The notes under the pieces were generated by a model, which saw only the letters and a list, made by a program, of their open reading frames with translations, searched no databases and was not told the DNA's origin. Below are positions 45,543-54,338 of a stretch of DNA of 64,000 nucleotides, one piece after another. Both the position numbers and the translations under genes were made by a program. The stretch is from positions 94,974 to 158,973 of the forward strand of contig JAFYWK010000043.1 of NCBI GenBank assembly GCA_017558065.1, read 5' to 3'. The number at the start of each line of letters is the position of its first letter. The stretch's first letter is position 1. The DNA comes from Paludibacteraceae bacterium (GTDB taxonomy: Bacteria > Bacteroidota > Bacteroidia > Bacteroidales > Paludibacteraceae).

Positions 45543-45574
45543 CAAAATTACAACTTTTCTTTGAATAATGCAAG
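45543..45574 (-). promoter_or_regulatory. Promoter of the structured RNA / lipoprotein operon
   Basis: -7 box TAATTTTG (45543-45550), a 20-bp spacer and CTTG at the -33 position on the minus strand. I find no other convincing promoter between here and the ATG at 45072. Confidence 0.65.
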
Positions 45575-45814
45575 AAAAATAATAAAAAAATCAAAGCAAC
45601 TTCATAAAATGGTATTTATCAATTCGATTTTTACCTAAACAACCTCTCTGCAAAGGGTTAGGAAAGTATTGGATAGTAATGGAATGCAAACAGAATGCTA
45701 ACGGGAAAAACTGTAGGAAGATGAAGCTAATATTTAGAAAAGGGGCGACAACGGGGCTACCGCGAACATCAGAGTGGTAATCGAGTGGTTTCGGAAGATA
45801 TGAGACGGGAAAGA

Positions 45815-45852
45815 TAAAAAAAGTCTCAGTACATTGACCGAGACTACAATTT
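45815..45852 (-). terminator. Terminator of the flippase-ribE-FKBP-truA operon
   Basis: AGTCTC (45822-45827) pairs with GAGACT (45840-45845), with two more inner pairs, flanked by A7 on the left and T7 on the right. It lies just past the truA stop and could act in both directions. Confidence 0.85.
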
Positions 45853-45863
45853 TTTTACAACGA

Positions 45864-46619
45864 CTATAGGAAGATCTCCTCGGGGTAGTCAATGTGCGTC
45901 AAGAACAAGCCTTCGGCGGGGGCCGAGTCGCCTGCGGCGGAGCGGTTGTGCTTCGTTATGACCTCCGCGAACTGCTCCTTAGTCATCTTGCCACGACCAA
46001 CCTCAAACAGTGTCCCCACCACCGCACGCACCATATTACGCAGAAAACGGTCGGCAGCAATTGTAAACACCGCATGCCCATTGCCCAGTTCGCGCCACTC
46101 CGCATGCGTGAGGTCACAAATAGTCGTCTTGACATCCGTATTCGTGCGGCAGAATGAAGCAAAATCCTGTTTGCCAATCAACAACTGAGCCGCTTCGTTC
46201 ATGGCAGCGAAGTCCAGTCCTGGGCGTACACGCGTGGCTTGCTGGCAAAGGAATGGGTCTTTGTGATCCACCACATGATATTCATATGTGCGGCGCACAG
46301 CAGAGAACCGCGCATGCGCATCGTCCGTCACGGGATAAAGGTCAAAAATAGCGATGGAATCGGGCAAAATGCCGTTGAGGCGAAATACGAGCCTCTCGCC
46401 TTCTCGCCTCATTGCCTCTTCACCTATGTCAAAATGCGCATACATCTCGCGGGCATGGACACCTGCATCGGTGCGACCAGCGAAAGTGAGCGGAACCTCC
46501 TCGCGGAAAATCATAGCCAACGCCTGCTCCATCGTCTCCTGAACAGTAATGCCATTGGGCTGGCGTTGCGAACCGTGAAAAGCGGTGCCATCGTATGCAA
46601 AACGAATGAAATAACGCAT
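45864..46619 (-). CDS. truA: tRNA pseudouridine synthase A
   Basis: 251 residues. The catalytic motif AGRTDAGVHA places the nucleophile at D51; RFAYDGTAFHGSQRQPN at the N-terminus and RAVVGTLFEVGRGKM near the C-terminus are typical. TruA makes pseudouridine at positions 38-40 of tRNA anticodon arms. It starts 11 bp after the flippase gene and is the last gene of its operon. Confidence 0.97.
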   Translation of the reverse strand: MRYFIRFAYDGTAFHGSQRQPNGITVQETMEQALAMIFREEVPLTFAGRTDAGVHAREMYAHFDIGEEAMRREGERLVFRLNGILPDSIAIFDLYPVTDDAHARFSAVRRTYEYHVVDHKDPFLCQQATRVRPGLDFAAMNEAAQLLIGKQDFASFCRTNTDVKTTICDLTHAEWRELGNGHAVFTIAADRFLRNMVRAVVGTLFEVGRGKMTKEQFAEVITKHNRSAAGDSAPAEGLFLTHIDYPEEIFL

Positions 46620-46630
46620 AATTCTTGCCT

Positions 46631-48211
46631 TTAACCTTTAACCTTTAACCTTTCGCCTAACGAACGCAATTGCTGGTTGATTTCGGGGGAGAGGTTCTTT
46701 GCCCATGCCACGGCACAACCGCTACCCATCAGCACAACGGTGCGAAGAAGACTACTAATCCATATATTATTGATAGGCACATATTTGAGCCAAAGGAAAT
46801 TCAAATTCAGAATCACCACAATCAGCAACAGAATCTTCAGATGCTGGCGCGTGAAAGTGGGAGTTTTGAGTGTCAATTGCACCGTCAGCACAATCAACAC
46901 AAAATAGATAGCATACGATATGAGGTTGCTGATTGCCGCACCCTCCATGCCAAAATGAGGGATAAGGTGATTATTCAGCAAGATAGATGTGATGGTTAGG
47001 ATAAACGAAAACAGCAAAGAGAAAGCATAGAATCGGGAATAATTGAGTGCCGAAGAGGTAAACGAACAAACGGCAATAATGAGTTGGCTGGTGCCTAACA
47101 TTAGCACCACTTGGCGAGCCGCAGCATAGGTTCCGCCGTTAGGAAGGATATGGAAAATAAGGTCGATATTGAGCCAAATAGCACACAGAATCATGCCACC
47201 AACGAGCAACAAGGTACTGCTGACCTGTTGCATAAGATGGGCAGTCTCGCGCTGGTTGTTCTCCTTGATAGCCGTTGCCAACTGAGGCGAAGCAATAGCC
47301 ACCACCGAACGATACGGGATACTGACCATCACCGCGATATAAGTAGCAATGGCGAAGATACCCGTGTAATTTAGTCCCATTTCAGCGGTGATGAAGAACG
47401 AGGAGAGGGTAGGTGCAAGCACGCTGGCAACTGCGGAAACGAGCAGAAAACCAGTATAAAGGATATACTGACGAACCAGCGAACGATTCTCACGCAGGAA
47501 CTGCATATCAGGGCGCAACGACACCTCTCCCAATGAGAATAGATAGCCCATATTGCAGAGCATTGCCACCGCATATACGGCGCAAAGCGCTATCACGAAA
47601 CCGTTGATATTCAGGCACTCAAAGGCATAGAGCAGATAGACCATGAGCAACCCGATACGGGTAATGAGTTCGCGCACCGCGCGGGGCACAACGATATGCA
47701 TACGCACATTGGCGTTGGTCTCAAAAATGGTCTGGTAGAGCATGAAGAACGCCATGGGTAGCACCATATAGTAGTACTCCACAAAGAGAGGCGACTTCTC
47801 GCCAAACCAACGGCTCAGCGGTTCGTGGCATGCACAATAAATAGCGGTGAATAGGGCAAAACCTACGAGTGGCACAATCAGCGTCCAGAAGAAAAATCCG
47901 TGGTCAGAGAGTTGTGTAGAGTTGTTTAGCGTTGTGTTTTCTGCGGAAGACAATTCTAAACTATTCTGCACCATTCTACACGATTCTACACTATGCTTAA
48001 AGTGCGGATAAAAGCGGATAATAGAGGACGATGTACCCAATTGGGCAAGTCCGATAAAGAGGGTAGCAGCATCGACCAACACGCGTGCCAAACCAATCTC
48101 CTCTGCCGAGAGAAAGCGTGTCAGCACGAAGAAGGTAGTAACAAAGCCCACCGCCACCCCAAGATAGGTGACGATGGTGCCTTGAATACTCTGTTTGGCG
48201 ATGATGCCCAT
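46631..48211 (-). CDS. Polysaccharide/lipid flippase, MATE-like (Wzx type)
   Basis: 526 residues, mostly hydrophobic with roughly 13-14 membrane segments starting GTIVTYLGVAVGFVTTFFVL. The N-terminus MGIIAKQSIQGT and the overall pattern match Bacteroidota lipopolysaccharide/O-antigen-type flippases. It probably moves a lipid-linked glycan across the inner membrane; the substrate is unknown and no glycosyltransferases are adjacent. It begins 4 bp after the FKBP lipoprotein gene. Confidence 0.88.
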   Translation of the reverse strand: MGIIAKQSIQGTIVTYLGVAVGFVTTFFVLTRFLSAEEIGLARVLVDAATLFIGLAQLGTSSSIIRFYPHFKHSVESCRMVQNSLELSSAENTTLNNSTQLSDHGFFFWTLIVPLVGFALFTAIYCACHEPLSRWFGEKSPLFVEYYYMVLPMAFFMLYQTIFETNANVRMHIVVPRAVRELITRIGLLMVYLLYAFECLNINGFVIALCAVYAVAMLCNMGYLFSLGEVSLRPDMQFLRENRSLVRQYILYTGFLLVSAVASVLAPTLSSFFITAEMGLNYTGIFAIATYIAVMVSIPYRSVVAIASPQLATAIKENNQRETAHLMQQVSSTLLLVGGMILCAIWLNIDLIFHILPNGGTYAAARQVVLMLGTSQLIIAVCSFTSSALNYSRFYAFSLLFSFILTITSILLNNHLIPHFGMEGAAISNLISYAIYFVLIVLTVQLTLKTPTFTRQHLKILLLIVVILNLNFLWLKYVPINNIWISSLLRTVVLMGSGCAVAWAKNLSPEINQQLRSLGERLKVKG

Positions 48212-48215
48212 GATT

Positions 48216-49469
48216 TTACTTCTCGATACCGAGCAATTCTACCTCGAAAATGAGAGTAGAGTATGGAGGAATAGAACCAGCTTGTTGCTCGCCATAGCCC
48301 AACTCTTGTGGGATATAGAAGCGGAACTTACTGCCGATAGGCATGAGTTGTACGCCTTCCGTCCAACCCTTGATGACTTGGTTCAAGCCGAATACGATAG
48401 GTTCGCCACGCTCTACGCTGCTGTCAAACACAGTACCATCGATGAGCGTACCGTGATAGTGTACCTTAACGCGGTCGGTAGCAGCAGGTTTCTTGCCGCG
48501 ACCCATCTTGATGACTTCGTATTGAAGACCGCTCTCGGTCACTTTCACGCCCTCTTTGAGTGCGTTCTCAGCCAAGAATTTCTCGCCGTCTTCTTTCACA
48601 TTGCCGTACTTGATGGTGTTCATGGTGTTTTGGATATACTCGCCAGCTTGTTCGCCAGTCATGGTGGTGTCGCCGAGCAAACCATTGATGAAACCTTGCT
48701 TGATAAGCACGAAATCAGTAGCCAACGATGGCTCGCCAATGAGACCTTGAGCCTCTTGGTCCTTGATGTTCTTACCGATTTGCTCACCCATGTTCACGAT
48801 TTGTGGGTTCTTGACGGTGCTCTTCAGACCTTTGTTGATGTTGGTAATGAGGTCCTTGGTCATTTGACCTGTAGAGTCCATGAGCAATACATAGCGAGCA
48901 ATCTCGTCACCGTTGAGGTAGCCGAAAGCATAGTTGATACTGTCGTTTTGGGTGTTGAGCGCGATGGTTTGTACCTTATACACGCACTTGCCTTTTACCA
49001 CTTTGCCTGGCTCAATGCTGTCGTTGAGAACAGAGGCGTTTTGGTATTGTGTTTGGAAGTAATTGCGTGCGTCGTCTGCCTTCATGACGGTGGTGTCATG
49101 ACGCAAACCGTTTACCAAACCTTGGAAGAAAATCTTTTGGTTGATAGCCCATGCTGGGTTGTCTGCCAAACCTGTTTTCTCTGCATTCTTGATAGCTTGA
49201 CCGATGTTGCGACCGATGTTGCCAGCCTCGCTCAGTTCCTCAATAGCGCCGTCGTAACCGCGTTGGAGAGCATCGATGAACTCGGTGATAGTCTCCATAG
49301 AAGAGTCGTTGCGGAGTTGATACATCTTCATTTGTGCACCATTCACCACACCCAAGGCGTAGTTCATACTGTCGTTTTGGTTGGTGAGGGCTACCTTTTG
49401 TACTTGATAGGTGTTGCCACACGAAATCATTGCCATTGCAGCAATGAGGATAATAGCTACTTTTTTCAT
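48216..49469 (-). CDS. FKBP-type isomerase lipoprotein with duplicated N-terminal domain
   Basis: 417 residues with lipoprotein signal (KKVAIILIAAMAMISC). Two similar FKBP_N-type helical segments (about 22-150 and 155-290; KVALTNQNDSMNYALGVVNG and TIALNTQNDSINYAFGYLNG) precede a canonical FKBP domain at about 315-417: VKVHYHGTLIDGTVFDSSVERG, FGLNQVIKGWTEGVQLMPIGSKFRFYIP, GYGEQQAGSIPPYSTLIFEVELL. All typical pocket residues are present, so it should be active. It is probably an envelope chaperone. It follows the 194-residue FKBP by 25 bp. Confidence 0.93.
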   Translation of the reverse strand: MKKVAIILIAAMAMISCGNTYQVQKVALTNQNDSMNYALGVVNGAQMKMYQLRNDSSMETITEFIDALQRGYDGAIEELSEAGNIGRNIGQAIKNAEKTGLADNPAWAINQKIFFQGLVNGLRHDTTVMKADDARNYFQTQYQNASVLNDSIEPGKVVKGKCVYKVQTIALNTQNDSINYAFGYLNGDEIARYVLLMDSTGQMTKDLITNINKGLKSTVKNPQIVNMGEQIGKNIKDQEAQGLIGEPSLATDFVLIKQGFINGLLGDTTMTGEQAGEYIQNTMNTIKYGNVKEDGEKFLAENALKEGVKVTESGLQYEVIKMGRGKKPAATDRVKVHYHGTLIDGTVFDSSVERGEPIVFGLNQVIKGWTEGVQLMPIGSKFRFYIPQELGYGEQQAGSIPPYSTLIFEVELLGIEK

Positions 49470-49494
49470 TGTTAATTGTTTATTTAGTTGATTG

Positions 49495-50079
49495 TTATTC
49501 GATTCCGAGCAACTCTACGGTGAAGATCAATGCTGCGTATGGTGGGATATTTGCACCTGCACCGCGCTCGCCGTATGCCAATTGGTATGGCAAGTAGAGT
49601 TTGTATTTGCTGCCGATAGACATGAGTTGCAGACCCTCTGTCCAACCTTTGATGACTTGGTTGAGACCAAAAGTGATGCTCTCGCCGCGTTTGTAGCTGC
49701 TGTCGAAGACGGTGCCGTCGATGAGGGTACCCTCGTAGTGTACGCGCACTTTGTCGGTGGCTTTAGGTTTTTGTCCGATAGTTGCCTCAAGCACCTCGTA
49801 TTGCAAGCCACTTTCTGTGACTTTCACGCCTTCGCGCTTAGCGTTCTCTGCGAGGAATGCCTCGCCTGCTGCTTTGGCTTGGCCTGCAATCTTTTGCTCC
49901 AACTCGCTGAAGAACTTACCCAACACTTGTTGTGCCTCTTGGTAAGAGATCTGTGGTTGGTTCTTCTCCAGTACATCCTTGATACCTGCTGCCAAATCGG
50001 CATATTCGAGGGAAGTAACACCACTTCCCATTAAGTTTTGACCCATGCTCAGGCCAATTGCATAACTGATTTTGTCCAT
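49495..50079 (-). CDS. Mip-like FKBP-type peptidyl-prolyl isomerase
   Basis: 194 residues. No signal peptide is visible (MDKISYAIGLSMGQNLMGSG), so it is probably cytoplasmic. A short FKBP_N helix region (about 5-85) precedes the FKBP domain at about 95-194: VRVHYEGTLIDGTVFDSSYKRG, FGLNQVIKGWTEGLQLMSIG, AYGERGAGANIPPYAALIFTVELLGIE. It is a near relative of the C-terminal domain of the following lipoprotein and probably arose by tandem duplication. Confidence 0.94.
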   Translation of the reverse strand: MDKISYAIGLSMGQNLMGSGVTSLEYADLAAGIKDVLEKNQPQISYQEAQQVLGKFFSELEQKIAGQAKAAGEAFLAENAKREGVKVTESGLQYEVLEATIGQKPKATDKVRVHYEGTLIDGTVFDSSYKRGESITFGLNQVIKGWTEGLQLMSIGSKYKLYLPYQLAYGERGAGANIPPYAALIFTVELLGIE

Positions 50080-50111
50080 GTTTGTATTGTTTAGCAGTTG
50101 TTTAGAATTGT

Positions 50112-50729
50112 TTAGTTTGTTAGTTGATTCATACGGGTGATGTATTTGCCGATGATATCGAACTCGAGGTTGACTTGCGTACCCACTTCGATATACTGGA
50201 AATTGGTATTATCGTGGGTGTAAGGAATGATGCATACGCTGACATACCCTTTGCCGTCCACCACATCGGGTTCGCATACGGTCAGGCTCACGCCGTTGAT
50301 GCTCACCGAGCCTTTGTCCACGCAGAAATAGCCGCGCATAGCCATTTCGCGGGTGCTCTCGTACTCAAAGCGGTAGTACCAGCTGCCCTCTGTCTCTCGG
50401 ACCTCTATGCAGCGGGCGGTCTGATCTACATGCCCTTGCACGATATGTCCGTCCAAGCGTTCGCCGAGCAGCATACTGCGCTCCAGATTCACCCAGTCGC
50501 CTTCTTTCGCTTCGCCGAGATTGGTGCGGTTGAGGGTCTCTTGCATAGCAGTCACGGTATAGAGGTCGCCTTCCATCTTCACCACAGTGAGGCACACGCC
50601 ATTGTGCGCGATAGACTGGTCAATCTTCAGCGGCTCACCGTATGGGTTGCGCAGGGTGAAGTGCTTATTGGTTTGTTCTTGCTCAATCTTCACGATTTGA
50701 GCCATTGTTTCTACTATTCCTGAAAACAT
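50112..50729 (-). CDS. ribE: Riboflavin synthase, alpha subunit
   Basis: 205 residues with two lumazine-binding domains. The N-terminus MFSGIVETMAQIVKIEQE and the motif IAHNGVCLTVVKMEG mark the first; GSVSINGVSLTV marks the second (about 100-195). It joins two 6,7-dimethyl-8-ribityllumazine molecules into riboflavin. No other rib gene is near. It starts 3 bp after the flippase. Confidence 0.96.
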   Translation of the reverse strand: MFSGIVETMAQIVKIEQEQTNKHFTLRNPYGEPLKIDQSIAHNGVCLTVVKMEGDLYTVTAMQETLNRTNLGEAKEGDWVNLERSMLLGERLDGHIVQGHVDQTARCIEVRETEGSWYYRFEYESTREMAMRGYFCVDKGSVSINGVSLTVCEPDVVDGKGYVSVCIIPYTHDNTNFQYIEVGTQVNLEFDIIGKYITRMNQLTN

Positions 50730-50732
50730 ATG

Positions 50733-52265
50733 TTATTTTTTCTTTATGAGTGTCCGTCCGTCCAAACGATAGAACAGTGCGCAATATATAATAAGGAGTA
50801 TAGTGCCTATACCCATTTTTGTCCATTCGTTGATTGGCAAGAAGTGTGCCAAAGCATAATATCCTGCCAAAATGGCGACAACAATGCCTGTATATATGCC
50901 AATTCGGCGCAAATCGTAGGGTATCTCTAAGTGTTTGCGCCCTACGAAATAAGAGAGCACCATCAGCACAAAGAAACATACGGTACTACTTGCCGCGGAC
51001 GCCATATAGCCAATGCGTGGCACGAAGATGGCTTGCAGGGCAAAGGTAATCACTACGCCAATCAGCGAGAAGTATGCACCCCATTGCGTTTTGTCGGTCA
51101 GTTTGTACCAGAAACTGAGATTGAAATACACGCCTTGGAAAATGTATGTCCAAAGCACCACAGGTACAATCTTCAGTCCCTCCCAGTAGGAAGGAGCGAT
51201 GATGAACTTCAGCAGGTCAAGGTAGATAATCATCCCCAGCAGAATCATGTAGGAGAAGATGATGTAGTATTTCATCGCGTCGGCGTATGCCTCTACGGAT
51301 TTTTTGTCTTTGTGTTTGGCAAAAACGAACGGCTCGTAGGCATAGCGGAACGCTTGCGTAAACATCATCATTACCATCGCCACCTTGAAGCACGCACCAT
51401 AGATACCCAACTGTGCTTGTGCATCGGCTCCGTCGTAGAAGAAGGGGAACAGGATTCTATCCAATGTCTGGTTCATGATACCGCATACACCCAAGACCAG
51501 CAATGGCAACGAGTAGCGCAACATCTGTTTGAGAAGATGCCATGAAAACCATTTTGAACCACTCTGAACAGGCACCGTAGGTGTCGCTAAACCTTCCTGA
51601 GCCACACGAAACCCTTCCACCACCGCTGGCAAGAGGCAGAGCGTTTGTATGCCAGTCGCCAAGATGTTCGCCACAAATACATAGCCTACGCCGTAGTCAG
51701 GGTTATACCACGATGATATGATTGCCCAGTCTTGAATCTTGGGACAAAGCACCAAGAAGAATAGGTTGAGTACAATATTCAGGAATACAAACAGCAGTTT
51801 CAGTGCCGCGAACTGCAAAGGGCGTTTCTTGTAGCGCAAGTATGCAAACGGAATACTGGCAAACGCGTCCATTGCTACCACGATGCCTAATAACGCAATG
51901 AACTCACTATGAGATGGATAGCCCAATGCGTTGGCTATTGGCACTTGCCAAACCACACAGGCTGCTGCAAAGAGCAATGAGGTGGTGAATAGCATAATGA
52001 GTGTCGTTGTATAGACCGTTTGGGCGTTCTCTCCCTCTTTGTTGGCAAAGCGGAAGAAACCCGTTTCCATACCGTAGGTGAGTATCACCAAGAGTAGGGC
52101 AGTCCACGCATAGAGGTTGGTTACGATACCGTAATCGGACTGCTGTTGCAGCACATAGGTGTATAGAGGCACGAGCAGCCAGTTGAGGAACTTACCTACG
52201 ATAGAGGACACACCATAAATGGCGGTCTCTTTTGCTAATATTTTCATTTGTAAGTTGCTACTCAT
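50733..52265 (-). CDS. Polysaccharide/lipid flippase (Wzx type)
   Basis: 510 residues, with 12-14 predicted membrane segments beginning at KETAIYGVSSIVGKFLNWLLVPLYTYVL. The start at 52265 is used; a Met at 52247 (MKILAKETAIYG) is equally plausible and matches the usual family start better. It is a membrane exporter of lipid-linked saccharide; the substrate is unknown. It is the first gene of the operon that continues through ribE, the FKBPs, the second flippase and truA. Confidence 0.88.
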   Translation of the reverse strand: MSSNLQMKILAKETAIYGVSSIVGKFLNWLLVPLYTYVLQQQSDYGIVTNLYAWTALLLVILTYGMETGFFRFANKEGENAQTVYTTTLIMLFTTSLLFAAACVVWQVPIANALGYPSHSEFIALLGIVVAMDAFASIPFAYLRYKKRPLQFAALKLLFVFLNIVLNLFFLVLCPKIQDWAIISSWYNPDYGVGYVFVANILATGIQTLCLLPAVVEGFRVAQEGLATPTVPVQSGSKWFSWHLLKQMLRYSLPLLVLGVCGIMNQTLDRILFPFFYDGADAQAQLGIYGACFKVAMVMMMFTQAFRYAYEPFVFAKHKDKKSVEAYADAMKYYIIFSYMILLGMIIYLDLLKFIIAPSYWEGLKIVPVVLWTYIFQGVYFNLSFWYKLTDKTQWGAYFSLIGVVITFALQAIFVPRIGYMASAASSTVCFFVLMVLSYFVGRKHLEIPYDLRRIGIYTGIVVAILAGYYALAHFLPINEWTKMGIGTILLIIYCALFYRLDGRTLIKKK

Positions 52266-52299
52266 ATTATTTCAGTTCGCATATGGACACAATTCGCTG

Positions 52300-52331
52300 C
52301 AAAGGTAGTGATTTTTTCGCAAATATGCAAA
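52300..52331 (-). promoter_or_regulatory. Promoter of the flippase-ribE-truA operon
   Basis: TACCTTTG (52300-52307), a 20-bp spacer and TTTG (52328-52331) on the minus strand, 28-46 nt before the possible starts. Confidence 0.8.
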
Positions 52332-52396
52332 TTTTTCGGTTGAAAGTTTGTAGTTTGTGGGTTAAAGGTTATAGGCGAAAGGTGAGACGTGAGAAA

Positions 52397-52430
52397 ATAA
52401 TAAGAGGTGTGCTGGGCATACCTCATTATT
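52397..52430 (-). terminator. Terminator of the GH9 gene
   Basis: GAGGT (52404-52408) pairs with ACCTC (52420-52424), flanked by TAATAA/TTATTA arms and followed on the minus strand by TTATTATTTTC. It belongs to the repeated 3' element described at 52439. Confidence 0.75.
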
Positions 52431-52438
52431 ATTTTAGT

Positions 52439-52464
52439 CGATAACCGATATCCGATTACCGTTT
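52439..52464 (-). repeat. Repeated 3'-UTR motif, copy 1
   Basis: A 25-bp stretch that begins CGATAACCGATATCCGATTA lies between the GH9 stop codon and its terminator. The same stretch lies in the same relative position at 63882-63907. Confidence 0.8.
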
Positions 52465-52478
52465 CTCGAATATCTTAT

Positions 52479-54170
52479 TTACTTGGCTTCTGCCTCGTAT
52501 GCAGCAAAGGGGAATATCAAGCATGCTGTTCCGTCCATTGTGGGTTCGTTGGTGGAGTAGTCATTTGTGGAGTCATGATAGACCATCACATCGGGCTGAT
52601 AGCGCATATAATTGATACCACCTTCCATATTCACCCCACGCAGACTGTTAAAAATGCCTATATACACAGGACCATCTACCAAACCGCCTGTTGTATTGCC
52701 GATCTTCTCGCTGATGATAAACGAGTGAGGCTGAGTAGGATAGCGTTTAGCTCCAGGCAACTCTACGATCATACATACACCCCATGGATTGCAACCTAGC
52801 AACCAATCACGCAAAGATGATTCCATGTCGATATACGTCGAGTCGTTAGTCAATTGACGATACAAGATACATTGGGTCAGCATAGCTGTTGTGAGGTTAT
52901 TCGAGCACCAAATAGACGGAATACCGTACAAGAAGGCTTGTTGCACGGGCTTGCCGTTGATGGCACGCTGATAGACCGTATCAATACCCCTTTTCAAATA
53001 GGCAACAAACTCCTCACGCGAACGGTTCTTTGCCTCGCTAGCCAAACGATAGTGACCGATATTCATAAATGGATACCATTGGTAATGGCGAGCGGTATCG
53101 CTTCCCATCCAAGGCGTAGTAGGTTCTTGGCGACCATAGGATACTGCAGCTTTGAGATAAGACTTATCATTCGTTTGGCGGTATAGCTCATAGGCACCTA
53201 GCTCCATGTCATCCACCCAGTTAGTCTCTTCATAGATATAGGGCGAGCGAACAGAAGCCGTCTGACTGAAACCAGGCTTTCGAACGCCCAACTCGTAGGC
53301 ATCTTCGGCTTTCTCGCCGATACGCGCTGCCAGTTCAGGATAGTATGGCGCCAAAATCTGGCTACCCAACGCAAAACAAGATGCATACTTACCCACGATA
53401 GACGAAGTACCCGTCGAGATGTTCATCCCTTTACCTTGCACCTGTGGTTCGCCCGTCACAAAATATACGGGACGACCATTGTTCACACCCCAACCATAAT
53501 CCGCTTGGTCGTCTTTTGGAAAACGCATACCGATATGATCGCGGTCGTCGGCCAGTTGATTGTAAAACTCGCCAGGTTCAGGGTTCATGCGGTTTAACCA
53601 ATCCAATCCCCAGCGAATCTCATCAATAATATCAGGAATACCATTCGCACCTTGTGTACCATCGGTTTGATATAGATCGCCAAATAGTTCGGGGTATTGC
53701 TCCCATGCTAGCATCATCTGGTAGATGGCATTGGCCGTTGTTGTAGCGTATTGCAAGCAGTCACTAGCATCGTGCCAACCGCCTCTTACATCAATGTGTT
53801 GTCCCGTTTTGGTTGGGTGGTAAATGATATATCCATCTTTTTGGTGGCAACTATCGCCAGTAAAAGGATTCCAACCGCAACGCTGTTGGCGCATATAGTT
53901 CAGCGGAAAATCTGCCAAACCATCATATACATGCTTGCTAATGAGGAAACTATCGGAAACGGCTTCGCCTATCTTCAATTGATGCCAACCCTCCTCTTTG
54001 AGGTCCGAGAAGTCGTAACGAGTATATTCCCAACGACCACTATCACCCGTCATGATAATCGCGAATTTCTTCGCTTCGGGCAGATAACCGATCTGTGATA
54101 CACGAATAATTTGTTCAGCCATTGCCAAACAGCTGATGCATAGCATGCAGAGGAATAATTTTATACGCAT
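52479..54170 (-). CDS. Secreted GH9-family cellulase/endoglucanase
   Basis: 563 residues with signal peptide RIKLFLCMLCISCLAMAEQ. A short N-terminal CelD-type Ig-like domain is visible (RVSQIGYLPEAKKFAII). The GH9 (alpha/alpha)6 core starts near residue 105, with the DxxD catalytic-base motif GGWHDASD (D134 and D137), the conserved NTTGGLVDGP near 490 and the catalytic acid in TNEPTMDGTACLIF near the C-terminus. There is no sorting domain at the end, so it is periplasmic or simply exported. It should cleave beta-1,4-glucans and fits a plant-fibre gut habitat. It is a single gene with its own terminator. Confidence 0.94.
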   Translation of the reverse strand: MRIKLFLCMLCISCLAMAEQIIRVSQIGYLPEAKKFAIIMTGDSGRWEYTRYDFSDLKEEGWHQLKIGEAVSDSFLISKHVYDGLADFPLNYMRQQRCGWNPFTGDSCHQKDGYIIYHPTKTGQHIDVRGGWHDASDCLQYATTTANAIYQMMLAWEQYPELFGDLYQTDGTQGANGIPDIIDEIRWGLDWLNRMNPEPGEFYNQLADDRDHIGMRFPKDDQADYGWGVNNGRPVYFVTGEPQVQGKGMNISTGTSSIVGKYASCFALGSQILAPYYPELAARIGEKAEDAYELGVRKPGFSQTASVRSPYIYEETNWVDDMELGAYELYRQTNDKSYLKAAVSYGRQEPTTPWMGSDTARHYQWYPFMNIGHYRLASEAKNRSREEFVAYLKRGIDTVYQRAINGKPVQQAFLYGIPSIWCSNNLTTAMLTQCILYRQLTNDSTYIDMESSLRDWLLGCNPWGVCMIVELPGAKRYPTQPHSFIISEKIGNTTGGLVDGPVYIGIFNSLRGVNMEGGINYMRYQPDVMVYHDSTNDYSTNEPTMDGTACLIFPFAAYEAEAK

Positions 54171-54338
54171 AGTGTTTAATGGATAGATTTGTAAAAATAA
54201 AGCAGCACTAGGTGAGTTCGAGAAAAGGTTATTCGTGTAGAACGTTTATCAAAAATTGTATATCTAAGTGACCTTAATTATTCTAATAAAACATAAATAC
54301 TTTAAATAATAGTTATTAGTATGGATTGTCCAAATGAA

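Noticed and set aside
48195-49475. 426-codon plus-strand reading frame across the FKBP lipoprotein
   Set aside because: The minus frame encodes a full FKBP domain; the plus frame matches nothing and has no promoter.
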